Below, piece by piece: positions 25,126 to 34,744 of a stretch of DNA of 64,000 nucleotides. The notes beneath the pieces were generated by a model. That model was given only the letters and a program-made list of their open reading frames with translations, had not been told where the DNA came from and did no database searches. Each line of letters begins with the position of its first letter. Positions within the stretch are counted from its first letter, which is position 1. The stretch is from JADJRG01 sp964474905 (GTDB lineage Bacteria > Myxococcota_A > Polyangia > Nannocystales > Nannocystaceae): positions 46,022 through 110,021 of the forward strand of contig CAYYUP010000013.1 of the NCBI GenBank assembly GCA_964474905.1, written 5' to 3'. The translations under genes and the position numbers were made by a program.

Positions 25126-26817
25126 ATGTTCACCAGCCCGTCCTGGTTCGCCTTCGCCATCCTGGCCGCTCCCGTAGCGGCTCCCTCCCAAACGGCTCAG
25201 ACGGGGTCGTCTGTCGCCACGCAGCCGACCGCGGCGCAGCCTTCAACGCCCGGTGAAGCAGGCGTCGCATCCTCCGCGACCTCGGCCACCCCGGCGGCGA
25301 CGGACGCTAACGACGCTAACGCCGACGCCAACCAACCCTCGATGGACGAGCGGCTAAAAACCGCCGAGCAGCTCTACAAGGCCCGCAAGTACGTCGAGTC
25401 CGCCCGCGAGCTAGAGTCGCTCTGGGATGACACAGGGCACCCCAACGCCCTCTACAACGCGGCCCTCGCTCGCTTCGCGGCTGGTCATTACGCGCACACG
25501 ATCTCGTACCTCGAGGCTTACGTTCGTGACGTTCAAGACGCGCCACAGGACGCCCTCGACCTCGCTCAATTCCAGCTCGAGAAAGCAAAGGCCAACAGCG
25601 CCGACGTGCCGATCCGCATCGGCCCGCCAGAGGCCGTCACCGCCGGCGCAGAGATCCGGATTCGGCGAATCTCCGACGGTGCAGATGACAGCCGCCCCGA
25701 CATCGTGCTCACAGTGCAACCGCCCGCCGAGGGCAGCCCCGCCGCCCGCTCGATCTACCTGGGCGAGGGCAGCTGGTCGATCGAGAGCCGCTCGGAGAGT
25801 TTTGTCTCCCAGCCCCAAGAGATCACCATCGCCAAACGGGCAAAGTCCGCACCGCCGATCAATTTTTCCCTCAACCTCGACCCCAAGCTGCGGCGTCTCG
25901 CGTTTCGGATCGACGTGGCCTCCGGCAGCGAACTCGAGAGCGTCGCCGTCGAGCTGCGACCGGCTGGCCAAGCGGGGACCGAGCGCGAAACGCAGAGCTG
26001 CGCGATCCGCCCCTTCGAGGTCAACGCCTGCGAACTCATCGCCCCCATCGGCAGCTGGGAGGTCAGCGCGAGTGCCCCTGGGTTTAAGCATTTCCGCCAG
26101 GTGATCACCGTGGCGAGCGGTCAAGATACCGCCGCCTTCACCCTGCCGATGGTCGCCGAGAGCGTCGTCGACACCCCCCCGCCGGAGCCCGTCGACCCCG
26201 ACGTCGTGCCCAAACGGGTGCGCCTGCGCATGGCCGCGGGCCTCAACGCCAGCGGCCTGCCGATTTTCGTGACCGGCCTGGGCCTCGCGGTCTACGGATC
26301 CAACACTTACGACAGCACCGCCAACGCCGCCAACGCTGATTGCAATAGGCCCCTCGACAGCTACAACTGCCGCGTCGACACCATCAAGGCGATCCGCCTG
26401 CGCACCGCGGGCCTGGCCCTGGTCGGCAGCGCGACCGGCCTCTTTATCACCGGCCTAACCGCCGAGTTCGACGTCAAAAAGCGGGTCTGGTACGCCGAAT
26501 TAGGAGCCGGCGGCGCGCTACTCCTGGGCGGCGCAGGCTGGCTCGCTGCGACCTCTGGCGCGCTCAACCGCGAGCTCAAAGTCGTCGGCGCAATACCCAT
26601 CTGGAGCCAGTCGATCGCCAACATCGATCGCGCCACCAACCAGCGCCTCGCCGCAGCGATGTTTATGGGCACCGGCATCGGCCTGGTCACCGGCGCCACC
26701 GTCGGCCTCCTGATCCGCAAGCGCTTCGCCGCACGCAAGGCGCCGCTTCCCAACGTCAAGCTCAGCCCCTTTGCGCCGGTGGCCGGCGGCGGACTGATGC
26801 TCAACGGCCGTTTTTAG
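25126..26817 (+). CDS. TPR plus beta-sandwich plus glycine-rich membrane protein (paralogue of the 53735-55129 gene)
   Basis: ATG 25126 is supported by CAGGAG six bases upstream; the frame is open further up but crosses the divergent promoter. The protein has 563 residues: signal peptide (about 1-20), Ala/Thr linker, two TPR-like helices (LKTAEQLYKARKYVESAREL, YNAALARFAAGHYAHTISYL), PEGA-like beta regions to about 370, then five or six hydrophobic Gly-rich segments and the end LSPFAPVAGGGLMLNGRF. A Cys pair follows NADC. The same order, the NADC...YxC...LRxTGxGL segment and the GRF end occur in the gene at 53735-55129. An envelope protein; role unknown. Confidence 0.75.
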   Translation: MFTSPSWFAFAILAAPVAAPSQTAQTGSSVATQPTAAQPSTPGEAGVASSATSATPAATDANDANADANQPSMDERLKTAEQLYKARKYVESARELESLWDDTGHPNALYNAALARFAAGHYAHTISYLEAYVRDVQDAPQDALDLAQFQLEKAKANSADVPIRIGPPEAVTAGAEIRIRRISDGADDSRPDIVLTVQPPAEGSPAARSIYLGEGSWSIESRSESFVSQPQEITIAKRAKSAPPINFSLNLDPKLRRLAFRIDVASGSELESVAVELRPAGQAGTERETQSCAIRPFEVNACELIAPIGSWEVSASAPGFKHFRQVITVASGQDTAAFTLPMVAESVVDTPPPEPVDPDVVPKRVRLRMAAGLNASGLPIFVTGLGLAVYGSNTYDSTANAANADCNRPLDSYNCRVDTIKAIRLRTAGLALVGSATGLFITGLTAEFDVKKRVWYAELGAGGALLLGGAGWLAATSGALNRELKVVGAIPIWSQSIANIDRATNQRLAAAMFMGTGIGLVTGATVGLLIRKRFAARKAPLPNVKLSPFAPVAGGGLMLNGRF

Positions 26818-26828
26818 TTTCGGTTTTA

Positions 26829-26867
26829 GTTCGAGTTCGAGTTCGAGTTCGGGTTCGAGTTCGAGTT
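26829..26867. repeat. GTTCGA hexanucleotide repeat, noncoding
   Basis: Six or seven tandem GTTCGA copies (one GTTCGG) begin ten bases after the stop at 26817. They are not in a credible gene. The rest of the 294-base gap to 27112 shows nothing else I can support. Confidence 0.8.
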
Positions 26868-27111
26868 TGACGGCCGCAGCCTCGAGCCTGCGCGCCGTCT
26901 TAAGCTCGATCTCTGCATCACCCGCAGGCAGCTCCTCCGGCATCGCGCTCCGCTCGGGACTGCGCAGTAATGGCAACCTGGTCCCTCCTTGCCGTTCATG
27001 AGCGATGCACAACGTTCGTTATTGCACATAAGTAGTCCATCACAGCCCGATCGCCTCTAAGAGGGCCCGCGCGAATAGACGCACACTCAGCGATTGCATA
27101 CCATCACCGTC

Positions 27112-28350
27112 ATGCGCCCTTCGCTCCTCGTTTCTGGTTTTATGTGCATCTTTGTCATCAGCGGCTGCGGCGACGACGACGCGGCGACCGGTGCCAGCGT
27201 TGGCGACGACAGCACAACTGACAGCCCAGGTTCAGACTCGGACACAGACTCGGACACAGACTCGGGCACCAGTACAGGCTCGGAGAGCGAGACCGGTACG
27301 GATTCTGACACCACAGGCGAGCCGGATTCCCCCTACGACGGCGAGCCCCTACCCGACGCCCAGGCCAATGAGTGGCATTGGATCGACTTTCCCGACGCGC
27401 TCTGTCGCGATGGTTCGACGACGGGCATAGGCGTTCGCTACGGCCTCGAAAACAAGGTCATGATCTTCTTCCAGGGCGGCGGCGCCTGTTTTAATCCGAC
27501 CTCCTGCACCTTCAACCGCGCCAACTACGACAGCGGCAACTTTGATAACTGGAAGGATGCAGCTGGCCGCGAGGGCGTTCTCGATGCGGATAACCCCGAC
27601 AACCCTCTGGGCGAGTGGAGCGTCATCTATATCCCCTACTGCACCGGTGATGTGCACGCAGGCGACGAGCCCGACACCAGTCTGCCCGGGGTCAACGGGG
27701 CTCAACAATTCGTCGGCTATCGCAACGTCGTCGCCTACTTAGACCGGGTCGTGCCGACCTTCTTCGACGCTGAGCACGTGCTGGTCACCGGGGTTTCGGC
27801 TGGAGGTTTTGGTGCAGCCCTCAATTTTGATCACATCGCCGATGCATTTCCCAAGAGCGAGGTCACTCTCTTGGACGACTCCGGCCCGCCGATGGCCGAT
27901 GCCTACCTCGCCCCCTGCCTGCAATCAAAGTGGCGCGAGGCCTGGGGCTTTGACATGACGCTGCCCCAAGCATGTGATGATTGTTTCCCCGACAACGGCG
28001 GCGGCCTCATCAACCTCGTCACCTTTATCGGTGCAAAGCACGACGATTCGATCCTAGCGCTGATCTCCAGCGAAGAGGACAGCACGATTCGCAGTTTCTT
28101 CGGCTTTGGCAGCGATGATTGCAATGCGGTCCTCCCATCAATGAAGGCCAGCCTCTTCACCGAAGGTCTCTACGACCTCCGCGACAACGCCCTCAAGACC
28201 GGAGGCGCCTGGGGATCCTTTATCCTTCCGGGCGAGAAGCACACCTGGATCGGCGACAACGGGGTCTACAGTGCCGAAGTCAGCGACATGCTGCTCATCG
28301 ACTGGATCACCGACATCCTCGTACGCGACCCCCAACACATCAGCCCCTGA
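27112..28350 (+). CDS. Pectinacetylesterase/Notum-like lipoprotein
   Basis: ATG 27112 starts a lipobox signal (MRPSLLVSGFMCIFVISGCGDD); a TTG at 27094 is less likely. The protein has 412 residues with a Ser/Thr/Asp-rich linker (SDSDTDSDTDSGTSTGSESE) to about residue 75. The catalytic domain shows IFFQGGGACFN, the nucleophile Ser in TGVSAGGFGAALN and a late His in KHTWIG, plus several paired Cys, as in plant pectin acetylesterases and their bacterial relatives. The likely reaction is removal of acyl groups from a polysaccharide or lipid-modified substrate outside the cell; the true substrate is unknown. Confidence 0.85.
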   Translation: MRPSLLVSGFMCIFVISGCGDDDAATGASVGDDSTTDSPGSDSDTDSDTDSGTSTGSESETGTDSDTTGEPDSPYDGEPLPDAQANEWHWIDFPDALCRDGSTTGIGVRYGLENKVMIFFQGGGACFNPTSCTFNRANYDSGNFDNWKDAAGREGVLDADNPDNPLGEWSVIYIPYCTGDVHAGDEPDTSLPGVNGAQQFVGYRNVVAYLDRVVPTFFDAEHVLVTGVSAGGFGAALNFDHIADAFPKSEVTLLDDSGPPMADAYLAPCLQSKWREAWGFDMTLPQACDDCFPDNGGGLINLVTFIGAKHDDSILALISSEEDSTIRSFFGFGSDDCNAVLPSMKASLFTEGLYDLRDNALKTGGAWGSFILPGEKHTWIGDNGVYSAEVSDMLLIDWITDILVRDPQHISP

Positions 28351-28402
28351 TTCGGTTGGATACTCACAGTCGGTACACTGCAAGCATTCTGCTACACAAT
28401 AG

Positions 28403-28430
28403 GCTGACTCGCTGACTCGCTGACTCGCTA
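28403..28430. repeat. GCTGACTC triplicate
   Basis: Three tandem eight-base copies of GCTGACTC just after the stop at 28350, in a noncoding position between convergent genes. Confidence 0.75.
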
Positions 28431-28458
28431 GCGATCATGGAACCCAGGTCATCAAGAA

Positions 28459-28534
28459 ACTAAGAAAAGAAAAATAGAAAAAATAGAAAAAATAGAAAAA
28501 AATGCGGGCGGCCTGGCGATGCCTGACCGCCCGC
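28459..28534 (-). terminator. Strong minus-strand terminator with repeated T-tract
   Basis: On the minus strand, a perfect eight-base GC stem (GCGGGCGG / CCGCCCGC, 28504-28534) is followed by a long T-rich run built from four TTTTTTCTA-like units (28459-28503). It lies 75 bases after the stop of the lipoprotein gene at 28610, which it should terminate. Confidence 0.85.
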
Positions 28535-28543
28535 TGGCGGGTT

Positions 28544-28586
28544 CGCTCTCCGATGGATGTGTAGGGGATGGAGAGGTCGGAGAGCG
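28544..28586. other. Ten-base inverted repeat near lipoprotein 3' end
   Basis: CGCTCTCCGA (28544-28553) and TCGGAGAGCG (28577-28586) are a perfect inverted repeat with a 23-base loop. It lies between the lipoprotein stop and the minus-strand terminator and could form a second transcript-end hairpin. Confidence 0.6.
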
Positions 28587-28609
28587 GGGGTGAGATCAGG
28601 AGCAGACGG

Positions 28610-29419
28610 TCAGGACTTGATGCGGATTGAGCCGATGAAAAAGTCCCGAGTAGCGCCGAGACAGGCGTCGTTTTCGGCCTCGTCGCCGTTGTCGGGACAG
28701 CTCCACTCTGCGAGTTCGCCGCTGCCCAGGATCACCCCGTGCACCTCCTCTAGAACCTCGGAGCCGACGCTGGCCATCGGCCGCGGATCGCCGAGTACCA
28801 TGCGAAGAGCGAGCGAGAGGCTAGAAAACGCTTCGGCAGAGTTCGCCTCGGGGCCGATCTCCTTGGGCGCCTGCAGGGTGCCACCGAGTTCGCTAAAGTC
28901 GATCGATTCGACGACCACCTCAACGCTCTCGGGGTCATCGCTGTGATGGACCAAGGTCGCCTCAAAGAGGTCGGAGATGCGGCCGTCCTCGCTGATGATC
29001 ATGAAGTCTGCGGGCACCTCGATTTGAGTGAAGGCGCTACAACCCTCCACAGAACCGTCGGAGTGGATCACCTGAGCAGGGCCCTGGACGCTGACGATGT
29101 CGATCGTCATGCCGCTGGCATCTCCATCAAAGAAGGTGATCTCGCCGCCGGCGTACTCGCTGGCGATCTCGTACACGTTCTTGCCGCGCATGCCGGAGGG
29201 CGCAGCCTCGTCGACTGCGAGCTCTAGATGCTCGAGTACGCAGTCCAGGGGCTCGGCGTCTGGATCGGCGTCTGGGTCGGTGTCCGGATCAGCATCTGGA
29301 TCCTCCACAGGATCGTCACCCATCGGATCATGGCCACCCGGGTCGTCGAGCCCAGAGCAACCGCTAAGGGCGAAGAGAAGCGCGCTGAGAGGGAGGGTCA
29401 AGGCGTGGCGGTAAGTCAT
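28610..29419 (-). CDS. Lipoprotein with Asp-Pro-rich linker, unknown function
   Basis: ATG 29419 (MTYRHALTLPLSALLFALSGCSG) gives a clean lipobox; ATGs at 29431 and 29443 are possible. The protein has 269 residues. After an acidic linker (DDPVEDPDADPDTDPDADPD) comes a single beta-rich domain with four Cys, starting LDCVLEHLELAVDE. The sequence around KNVYEIASEYAGGEITFF may be a ligand-binding surface, but no family is recognised. It lies 225 bases downstream of the ECF sigma gene on the same strand and ends in a strong terminator. Confidence 0.72.
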   Translation of the reverse strand: MTYRHALTLPLSALLFALSGCSGLDDPGGHDPMGDDPVEDPDADPDTDPDADPDAEPLDCVLEHLELAVDEAAPSGMRGKNVYEIASEYAGGEITFFDGDASGMTIDIVSVQGPAQVIHSDGSVEGCSAFTQIEVPADFMIISEDGRISDLFEATLVHHSDDPESVEVVVESIDFSELGGTLQAPKEIGPEANSAEAFSSLSLALRMVLGDPRPMASVGSEVLEEVHGVILGSGELAEWSCPDNGDEAENDACLGATRDFFIGSIRIKS

Positions 29420-29644
29420 GCCTAGACCCATTGCAAGCCCCACTCTCAGCGATCCAAGCCGGCGCTTTTTCCTGTGAGTTCAAGGGCTTCTCGAATTTGG
29501 GCGGGCCCGGTTGAAACCATCGTTCGGACAGCTGCGCCAGGCCTCCGCGACATCGCTGTCACGATCCTCGTGGTCCTATGAACCGTCCTGTAGCACCTCC
29601 TACGACCCTGTGTGTGCGATCTCCGTCACAGCGTGCGTCGGCCC

Positions 29645-30283
29645 TCAAGAACCTCCGGGGCTCTCTTCATCGAGCCACCCGCAGCGCAGCTCCCGGGCCC
29701 AGCGGTCGAGGTTTGCGGTGGTGCTCTCGCGGAGTTCGGCACTGCCAGCCATCGCGGCGATCTGGCGGCCGAGTAGCTCCCGCGCCCGTCGCAGGCGCGA
29801 GCGCACCGTCGCCGCCGGCAGCCCGAGGATCTCAGCGATCTCGAAGGAGCTCACGTCCTCCCAGTAGGAGAGTTCGAGCACCACCTGGAAACGCAGCGGG
29901 ATCTGCCGCAACGCCGAGAGAAGCAGCCGTTGCTCCCGCCGCTGACCGAGCACCGTCAGCGGTCCAACACCCAGATCAACCGCAGAGAGTGCTTCGAAGT
30001 CGAGCGGCCGCCGCCCGCGTTGCCGCTCACGAAAATGATCGCAGAGCAGATTGTGGGCGATGCCAAAGAGGTACGTGCGAAAGCTCGAATCCCCGCGAAA
30101 TCGATCCCGGCCCTCGACACAGGCCATGAAGGCGCGCTGCACCAAATCTTCGGTGGCATCGCTGTCGCCGAGCTTGTTCTTGAAGAAGCGGTGGATCGAT
30201 GCGATGTGCCGATCAAAGAGCGCCTCGCCGGCTCGCAGATCGCCTGCCCGCCACGCCGCGAGGAGCTGGCGATCATCGCTCAC
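29645..30283 (-). CDS. ECF-type RNA polymerase sigma factor, copy 1
   Basis: A 212-residue protein. Region 2 is visible as LFDRHIASIHRFFKNKL ... DLVQRAFMACVEG ... FRTYLFGIAHNLLCDHF, and region 4 as LPLRFQVVLELSYWEDVSSFEIAEILGLP with a helix-turn-helix and PAATVRSRLRRARELL. It should direct RNA polymerase to an unknown promoter set. It aligns along its whole length with the sigma factor at 49321-49935 (start AWRxGD, end LDxWAxELR). Both loci also carry a Ser/Thr kinase-TPR gene, so regulation by phosphorylation rather than by a classic anti-sigma factor is likely (inference). Confidence 0.93.
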   Translation of the reverse strand: MSDDRQLLAAWRAGDLRAGEALFDRHIASIHRFFKNKLGDSDATEDLVQRAFMACVEGRDRFRGDSSFRTYLFGIAHNLLCDHFRERQRGRRPLDFEALSAVDLGVGPLTVLGQRREQRLLLSALRQIPLRFQVVLELSYWEDVSSFEIAEILGLPAATVRSRLRRARELLGRQIAAMAGSAELRESTTANLDRWARELRCGWLDEESPGGS

Positions 30284-30388
30284 CCCGTCAGCTTGCCCGT
30301 CTGTGCCTGGGCACGCAAGCGGCTCTCATATCGCCATCAAGATTGCCCAAGAGCCAGATCGCGTGCGACCCTCATAAAACAACGGTCG

Positions 30389-31108
30389 ATGGCACAACAG
30401 CCCCCCAATCTGCTCTCGTATCTGCTCATCGATCTCCGCCTCGGCCTTCGGCGCTGGTGGTCGATCGGCACACGCGTCGCCCTGCTCTCGACGATTATCG
30501 GGGCCGCGCTGCTGATCCCGCTGCTGATCGCAGCCCAGATCCGGGAGCCAAAGCCTCTCTTCGATCTGCTCGCGATGGCCCTGCTCGGCCTGTTCATCGA
30601 GGCCTTTGAGAGCCTCATCCTGGGCACTGTGATCGCGACACTCGATCTTCTCTGGCGCCTCTTTGGTATCGCCCTGCTCGTCACGGCGCTGCTGGTTCCG
30701 CTCGGCTTCGCCGGCATACTCGCACTCCTGGGTCCGTGGCTCGTCGACCTTGGCGTCACCACCTTCACGCTCTGGGCCCAGGCCATCGCCGCGAGTCCAG
30801 ACTTCGTCAGTTACGACCCCCTCAGTTCGCTCGGCGCCTTTGGCCATGCGGGCTCCGCTGTGGCCCTTGTTTTCTTGGTCCTGCTGCTGCCGGCCGTGGT
30901 CATTTGGGTCGGCAAGGCAGCGATTTTGCTGGTCACACCACCCGTTCTTGGGTCGCTCTTGGCCCTCATCGCGGCGGTCATCCTGGTGCTCGTACTCGCC
31001 ATTGGACTGCCCCTGCTGATCGCCACACCGCTGTTGTTGTTTACGATGATCCGCAGGCTGCGAAGACGCCACCGCGAGCACCTCGCGACGACCGACGCAG
31101 AGGCCTAG
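30389..31108 (+). CDS. Polytopic membrane protein, unknown function
   Basis: ATG 30389 starts a 239-residue protein; open sequence further upstream overlaps the divergent sigma factor gene. After a short cytosolic start (MAQQPPNLLSYLLIDLRLGLRRWW) there are about six hydrophobic segments, and the C terminus is basic (IRRLRRRHREH). There are no conserved charged residues inside the helices. It is divergent from the sigma gene and convergent with the kinase gene, so it sits between the two. Family not recognised. Confidence 0.72.
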   Translation: MAQQPPNLLSYLLIDLRLGLRRWWSIGTRVALLSTIIGAALLIPLLIAAQIREPKPLFDLLAMALLGLFIEAFESLILGTVIATLDLLWRLFGIALLVTALLVPLGFAGILALLGPWLVDLGVTTFTLWAQAIAASPDFVSYDPLSSLGAFGHAGSAVALVFLVLLLPAVVIWVGKAAILLVTPPVLGSLLALIAAVILVLVLAIGLPLLIATPLLLFTMIRRLRRRHREHLATTDAEA

Positions 31109-31141
31109 AAAAGCTCGATCGAGCCGCTTGGCGTCGACGGA

Positions 31142-34100
31142 TCAGCTGATTTCGTTTTCGGCGATCCACTCGGTGAGCATGCGGCGGCGGGACTCTGGGG
31201 TGCCATCGAAGGACTGCTCCTCCTCGAGTGCCTGGCGGGCCAGGTCGAGCGCACGCTCTGGATCGCTGGCAAACAGCGCCTTCGCGGCGGTGAAGCGGAC
31301 GCGGGGAATTTTGATGCGCGGATAACCGGCGCGAGGGAGCAGGCGCAATACCTCGACCGCGGCTACCCGCGCCTCTTGGGTGAGCCCCTTAGCGAGCGCA
31401 AGCTCTGTCCTGACAGCAGCGACATCGACACGTAACCAGTGCGACTTGGCGAGTGGCGCTAGCATGTGCTCGACCTCGACGAGACGCGACACCGCCTCTT
31501 TATGCTCGGCGAGGCCAATGTGGGCCCGCGCAAGGCCGATGAACACCTGGGCCCGGAGAAAGTCGCTGCCAAAGCGAAGCTCGTCTTTGGTGGCGACAAG
31601 GCTCCTCTCAAACTCGACCTTTGCCCCCTCGAAGTGCCCCAAATCGAGGAGGATCTGGCCGCGCTTGGCAACTAGAAGTTTGCCGAGGTACGAGCCTTCG
31701 AGGGTCTCTTTGCCACCCGTCATGACTTCATCCAGGCGGCTGAGCGCTCGCTCGTTTTGCCCCTGGAGGTTGAGGATCTCTGCCTCGGTCGCCCGCAACT
31801 TCAGGACCTCGGAACTATCTTCACTCAGGCCCGACACGTCGCGCGCGACGTCCAACGCCTCGTCGAGTCGGTCGCGCGCGGCCGTCAGCTGTGCCAGTGA
31901 GATCATGCCCGCACTGGTGCGAGCGAGGCTCTCCGAACAAAGCATGTGGCCCTCTCCGAAGGCATTGCGGGTGATCCGAAGACTCTCGTCGAGCAGGGAC
32001 GCGGCCTCGTCGTAGCGCCCCTGCTTGGTCCGAGCATTCGCCAGCATGCTCTGGTACATCGCCAGCTTTGGGTCCTCGGGTCCTAGGCGCGTGCTGATCT
32101 GCTTGAGCGCCCGCTCGTAGCTCGCAGACATGCAACTCAAGTCGCCCTGGAGTTCGCAGACCTGACCGATATTGAGGTGGATGATCGTCGCCAGACTCTC
32201 GCCCTGTCTCTCGGGCAAGGATTCGGCGATCGTCAGTGCGTGCTGCAGACCGCTGCGGGCTTCGTCGTAGCGGCCCCCTGTGACGTGCAAAGCTGCGAGG
32301 CCGCGGTTTAGATTCACGTCGGCAACGCTGGTGCGCCCGTAGCGAGCGATCGCCGATCGCACATGCTCTGCCCGCAGCCTTGCCTCCGTTTCGCGGCCCT
32401 CGACGGCGTTCAGGAAAACCAGCCAAGCCCCCGCCTCTGCTGCGATTCGATCATGACGAACGGAGTCCGCCGTGAGGAACGCGTCGAGGATCGGCCCTTC
32501 TGCCTCCTTGCTGCGATAGAGATAGAGATAGACCGCACCCAGGCGGTAGTGCGCCTCGGCGAGCAGGGGCTTGTAACCCAAGGTCTTGGCGGCTTCGACC
32601 ACGCCCTCGGCAGCCTCGATCACCTCCAGCGCATGACCTGACTCAGTGCGCAGGTGGATGTCGATGAGCTGCTGCCGGAGCGCCCGGACGGCGTCAGCGG
32701 TTTTCTGATCGGGTGGCGGTGCAAAGCTCTCGCGCAGCGAATCGGTATCCCCACAAAGACCCAAGGGCGCGAGCCCCACGAGCAAATCGGAACTCTTTTG
32801 CAGGACCATCGAATCGGCGGAGGAGAGCACCTCTACGAGCGATGAGACGCCCGTAAGCCTAGATTCGAGACAGTCCATCTGTCGATCGTAGAGCTCGGCT
32901 GAAATCTCGCCGCGGTGGTGGGCCTCGCAGGCGCCGGTGTACATCGCCGCCCAGCTCACCGTGTAGTCATCGAGTTGCCTCTCTAAAAGCGTCCAACGAT
33001 TGTCGGCGTAGGCGAAGCCGGTGCTCAGCAGGGCCTCGCGCACGTCGTGCTTGCGAGCGCCGTCCCAGACCCCCGCTAAGCGCTCGTCGGCGGCCTGGCA
33101 GATGCCGCCACTCGCCCACGGCTGCACCATGCCCAAAACCCCCATCGCCAGCGAAATCGCAGCCGCACTCGCCACGAGCCAACGTCGACGTTGACGCCCT
33201 GGATCCCGGGCCAGCTCGGTCGCTAAGGCTTGCATTGTCGGCCAACGCTCGGCGGGCCGCACAGAGAGGCCGCGAAGCAGCACCCGCCGAAGCCACGTCG
33301 GCACCTTAGAGCCCTTTGGCGGTTCGCGAACCTCGCCCTGACAGACCGAGAGGATCAACTTCGAGAGATTCTCGCCCGCGAAGGGACGCTCGCCGTAGAG
33401 GCCCTCGTAGAGCGACACGCAAAACGAGAACTGATCACTGCGTGCATCGGCGGGCAGGCCACTACATTGCTCTGGGGACATGTACGCCGGGGTGCCCATG
33501 ATCAGCCCGCTCTCGGTGAGCGTCCTAGCGATGGTCTCGGCCAGCGCAGGCGTCATTGAGTCGACGTTGACCCTCGATCGCCGGCCACCTCCGGTGATGC
33601 TGCCATCGTCCAAAGGTTCGACCGTCGGGTGGTCCTCGGCCTCTGTGCCGACGCGGGCGAGACCAAAGTCGAGGAGGATCACCCGACCGTGCGGGTTGAT
33701 CAGGATATTTTCGGGCTTTACGTCGCGGTGAGTGAGCCGGGCCTCATGGGCCGCTGCCAGGCCCTGTGCCGCCTGTCGATAGACGGCGAGCACCTCTCGC
33801 CACGAGCGCTCATGGCTGTGGACCCACTCGTCTAAGGTCACGCCCTCGACGAATTGCATCGCCATAAAGACCTGGCCGGTATCGAGTTCGCCGACCTCGT
33901 AAACATGCACGATGTTCGGGTGAGAGATCCGTGCGACCGCCTGCGCTTCGCGGAGAATCCGAGCCCGCCCCTGGCTGCCACTGCGCTCGGCGTGCAGGAC
34001 CTTGATCGCCACCTTGCGATCGAGCTCTTCGTCAAACGCCGAGTACACGACCCCCATGCCTCCGGCGCCGATCCGACGGACGATCACAAAACGACCGATC

Positions 34101-34330
34101 CTCGTCGGCTCGGCAGCCCGCCCAAAGAGTTTGTGACGGAGGGACGAGCGCACAACTTGCTCACCCATCGTCACTTCATCACCGCGCACGAGGGCCCCCT
34201 GCAGGGCCCCCTCCGCAAGCGCCTCAAGGCGACCCTTGGTCGTCAACGATCGATCGACCCGAACTGTCGGGGTCCTGCCCCGGACCCCCTCCGGCTGCTC
34301 CTCTGCTCCGCTATGCTCCGCGTCCATCAT
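31142..34330 (-). CDS. Ser/Thr protein kinase with TM segment and TPR sensor region, copy 1
   Basis: ATG 34330 is used; GTG codons just before it are alternatives. About 1062 residues. After a 75-residue disordered region comes a Pkn-type kinase domain with GAGGMG, the ATP Lys (VAIKVL, about 110), HRDVKPEN (Asp about 203), DFG (Asp about 221) and GTPAYMSPEQ. A single TM helix near residue 395 (LVASAAAISLAMGVLGMV) is followed by a probably extracytoplasmic Cys-containing region and about 12 TPR units (for example ARTKQGRYDEAASLLDESLRIT). Such proteins transmit envelope signals by phosphorylating cytosolic targets. It is paralogous to the kinase at 49987-53667, including the region just after the TM helix. 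Confidence 0.95.
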   Translation of the reverse strand: MMDAEHSGAEEQPEGVRGRTPTVRVDRSLTTKGRLEALAEGALQGALVRGDEVTMGEQVVRSSLRHKLFGRAAEPTRIGRFVIVRRIGAGGMGVVYSAFDEELDRKVAIKVLHAERSGSQGRARILREAQAVARISHPNIVHVYEVGELDTGQVFMAMQFVEGVTLDEWVHSHERSWREVLAVYRQAAQGLAAAHEARLTHRDVKPENILINPHGRVILLDFGLARVGTEAEDHPTVEPLDDGSITGGGRRSRVNVDSMTPALAETIARTLTESGLIMGTPAYMSPEQCSGLPADARSDQFSFCVSLYEGLYGERPFAGENLSKLILSVCQGEVREPPKGSKVPTWLRRVLLRGLSVRPAERWPTMQALATELARDPGRQRRRWLVASAAAISLAMGVLGMVQPWASGGICQAADERLAGVWDGARKHDVREALLSTGFAYADNRWTLLERQLDDYTVSWAAMYTGACEAHHRGEISAELYDRQMDCLESRLTGVSSLVEVLSSADSMVLQKSSDLLVGLAPLGLCGDTDSLRESFAPPPDQKTADAVRALRQQLIDIHLRTESGHALEVIEAAEGVVEAAKTLGYKPLLAEAHYRLGAVYLYLYRSKEAEGPILDAFLTADSVRHDRIAAEAGAWLVFLNAVEGRETEARLRAEHVRSAIARYGRTSVADVNLNRGLAALHVTGGRYDEARSGLQHALTIAESLPERQGESLATIIHLNIGQVCELQGDLSCMSASYERALKQISTRLGPEDPKLAMYQSMLANARTKQGRYDEAASLLDESLRITRNAFGEGHMLCSESLARTSAGMISLAQLTAARDRLDEALDVARDVSGLSEDSSEVLKLRATEAEILNLQGQNERALSRLDEVMTGGKETLEGSYLGKLLVAKRGQILLDLGHFEGAKVEFERSLVATKDELRFGSDFLRAQVFIGLARAHIGLAEHKEAVSRLVEVEHMLAPLAKSHWLRVDVAAVRTELALAKGLTQEARVAAVEVLRLLPRAGYPRIKIPRVRFTAAKALFASDPERALDLARQALEEEQSFDGTPESRRRMLTEWIAENEIS

Positions 34331-34744
34331 CACCACCTACCCGCGCAACTAGGATTGTCCGCCCTCAGGCCCCGCGCAAGGCGAGCCGCCGATGCCCTGT
34401 CGCCGACGATCCGAGGCCGCCGCCCGCAGCTGGATTACGTGCAAGAAGGGCAAGTGTGACCCAAAATTCGATCTTTTCTGATCAGCACATCGGCGACACA
34501 CACTACCCCCATAGACGAGGACTCTCTCACGTCGCCGACGTGTACTCCAAAGCCGCCCGACGAGACCGAGCCGCCGATTTTTTATCGCTCACGAGATCTC
34601 TAGAGCCGCGCCCCGGTGCGTAAGAGCGCTGCCCAGCGACAGGAGAGCCCACGAGGACAGCTCGGAGGCGAGCCGCGCCGCACTGTCGATAGGCACGAAC
34701 GCGACAACAAACGTGCAAGCAGCACGTTCCCGCAGCGTCTCGGC
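34331..34744. other. Intergenic stretch, mostly unassigned, with one hairpin
   Basis: 414 bases between the kinase start and the stop of the small gene at 34745, both on the minus strand. The kinase promoter should be here. The only structure I see is AACGTGC / GCACGTT (34710-34728, five-base loop), followed on the minus strand by TTGTTGT; it may end transcription of the 34745-35155 gene. No gene is convincing. Confidence 0.5.

Noticed and set aside
26518..27012. Minus-strand frame rich in Leu-Glu repeats across the GTTCGA array
   Set aside because: The Glu-Leu run comes from the hexanucleotide repeat, and the frame overlaps the end of the supported gene at 25126.
34471..34718. Continuation of the 34745-35155 protein in another frame after its stop (frameshift)
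   Set aside because: The translated continuation does not show the strand repeats expected for the domain, so a frameshift is not supported.
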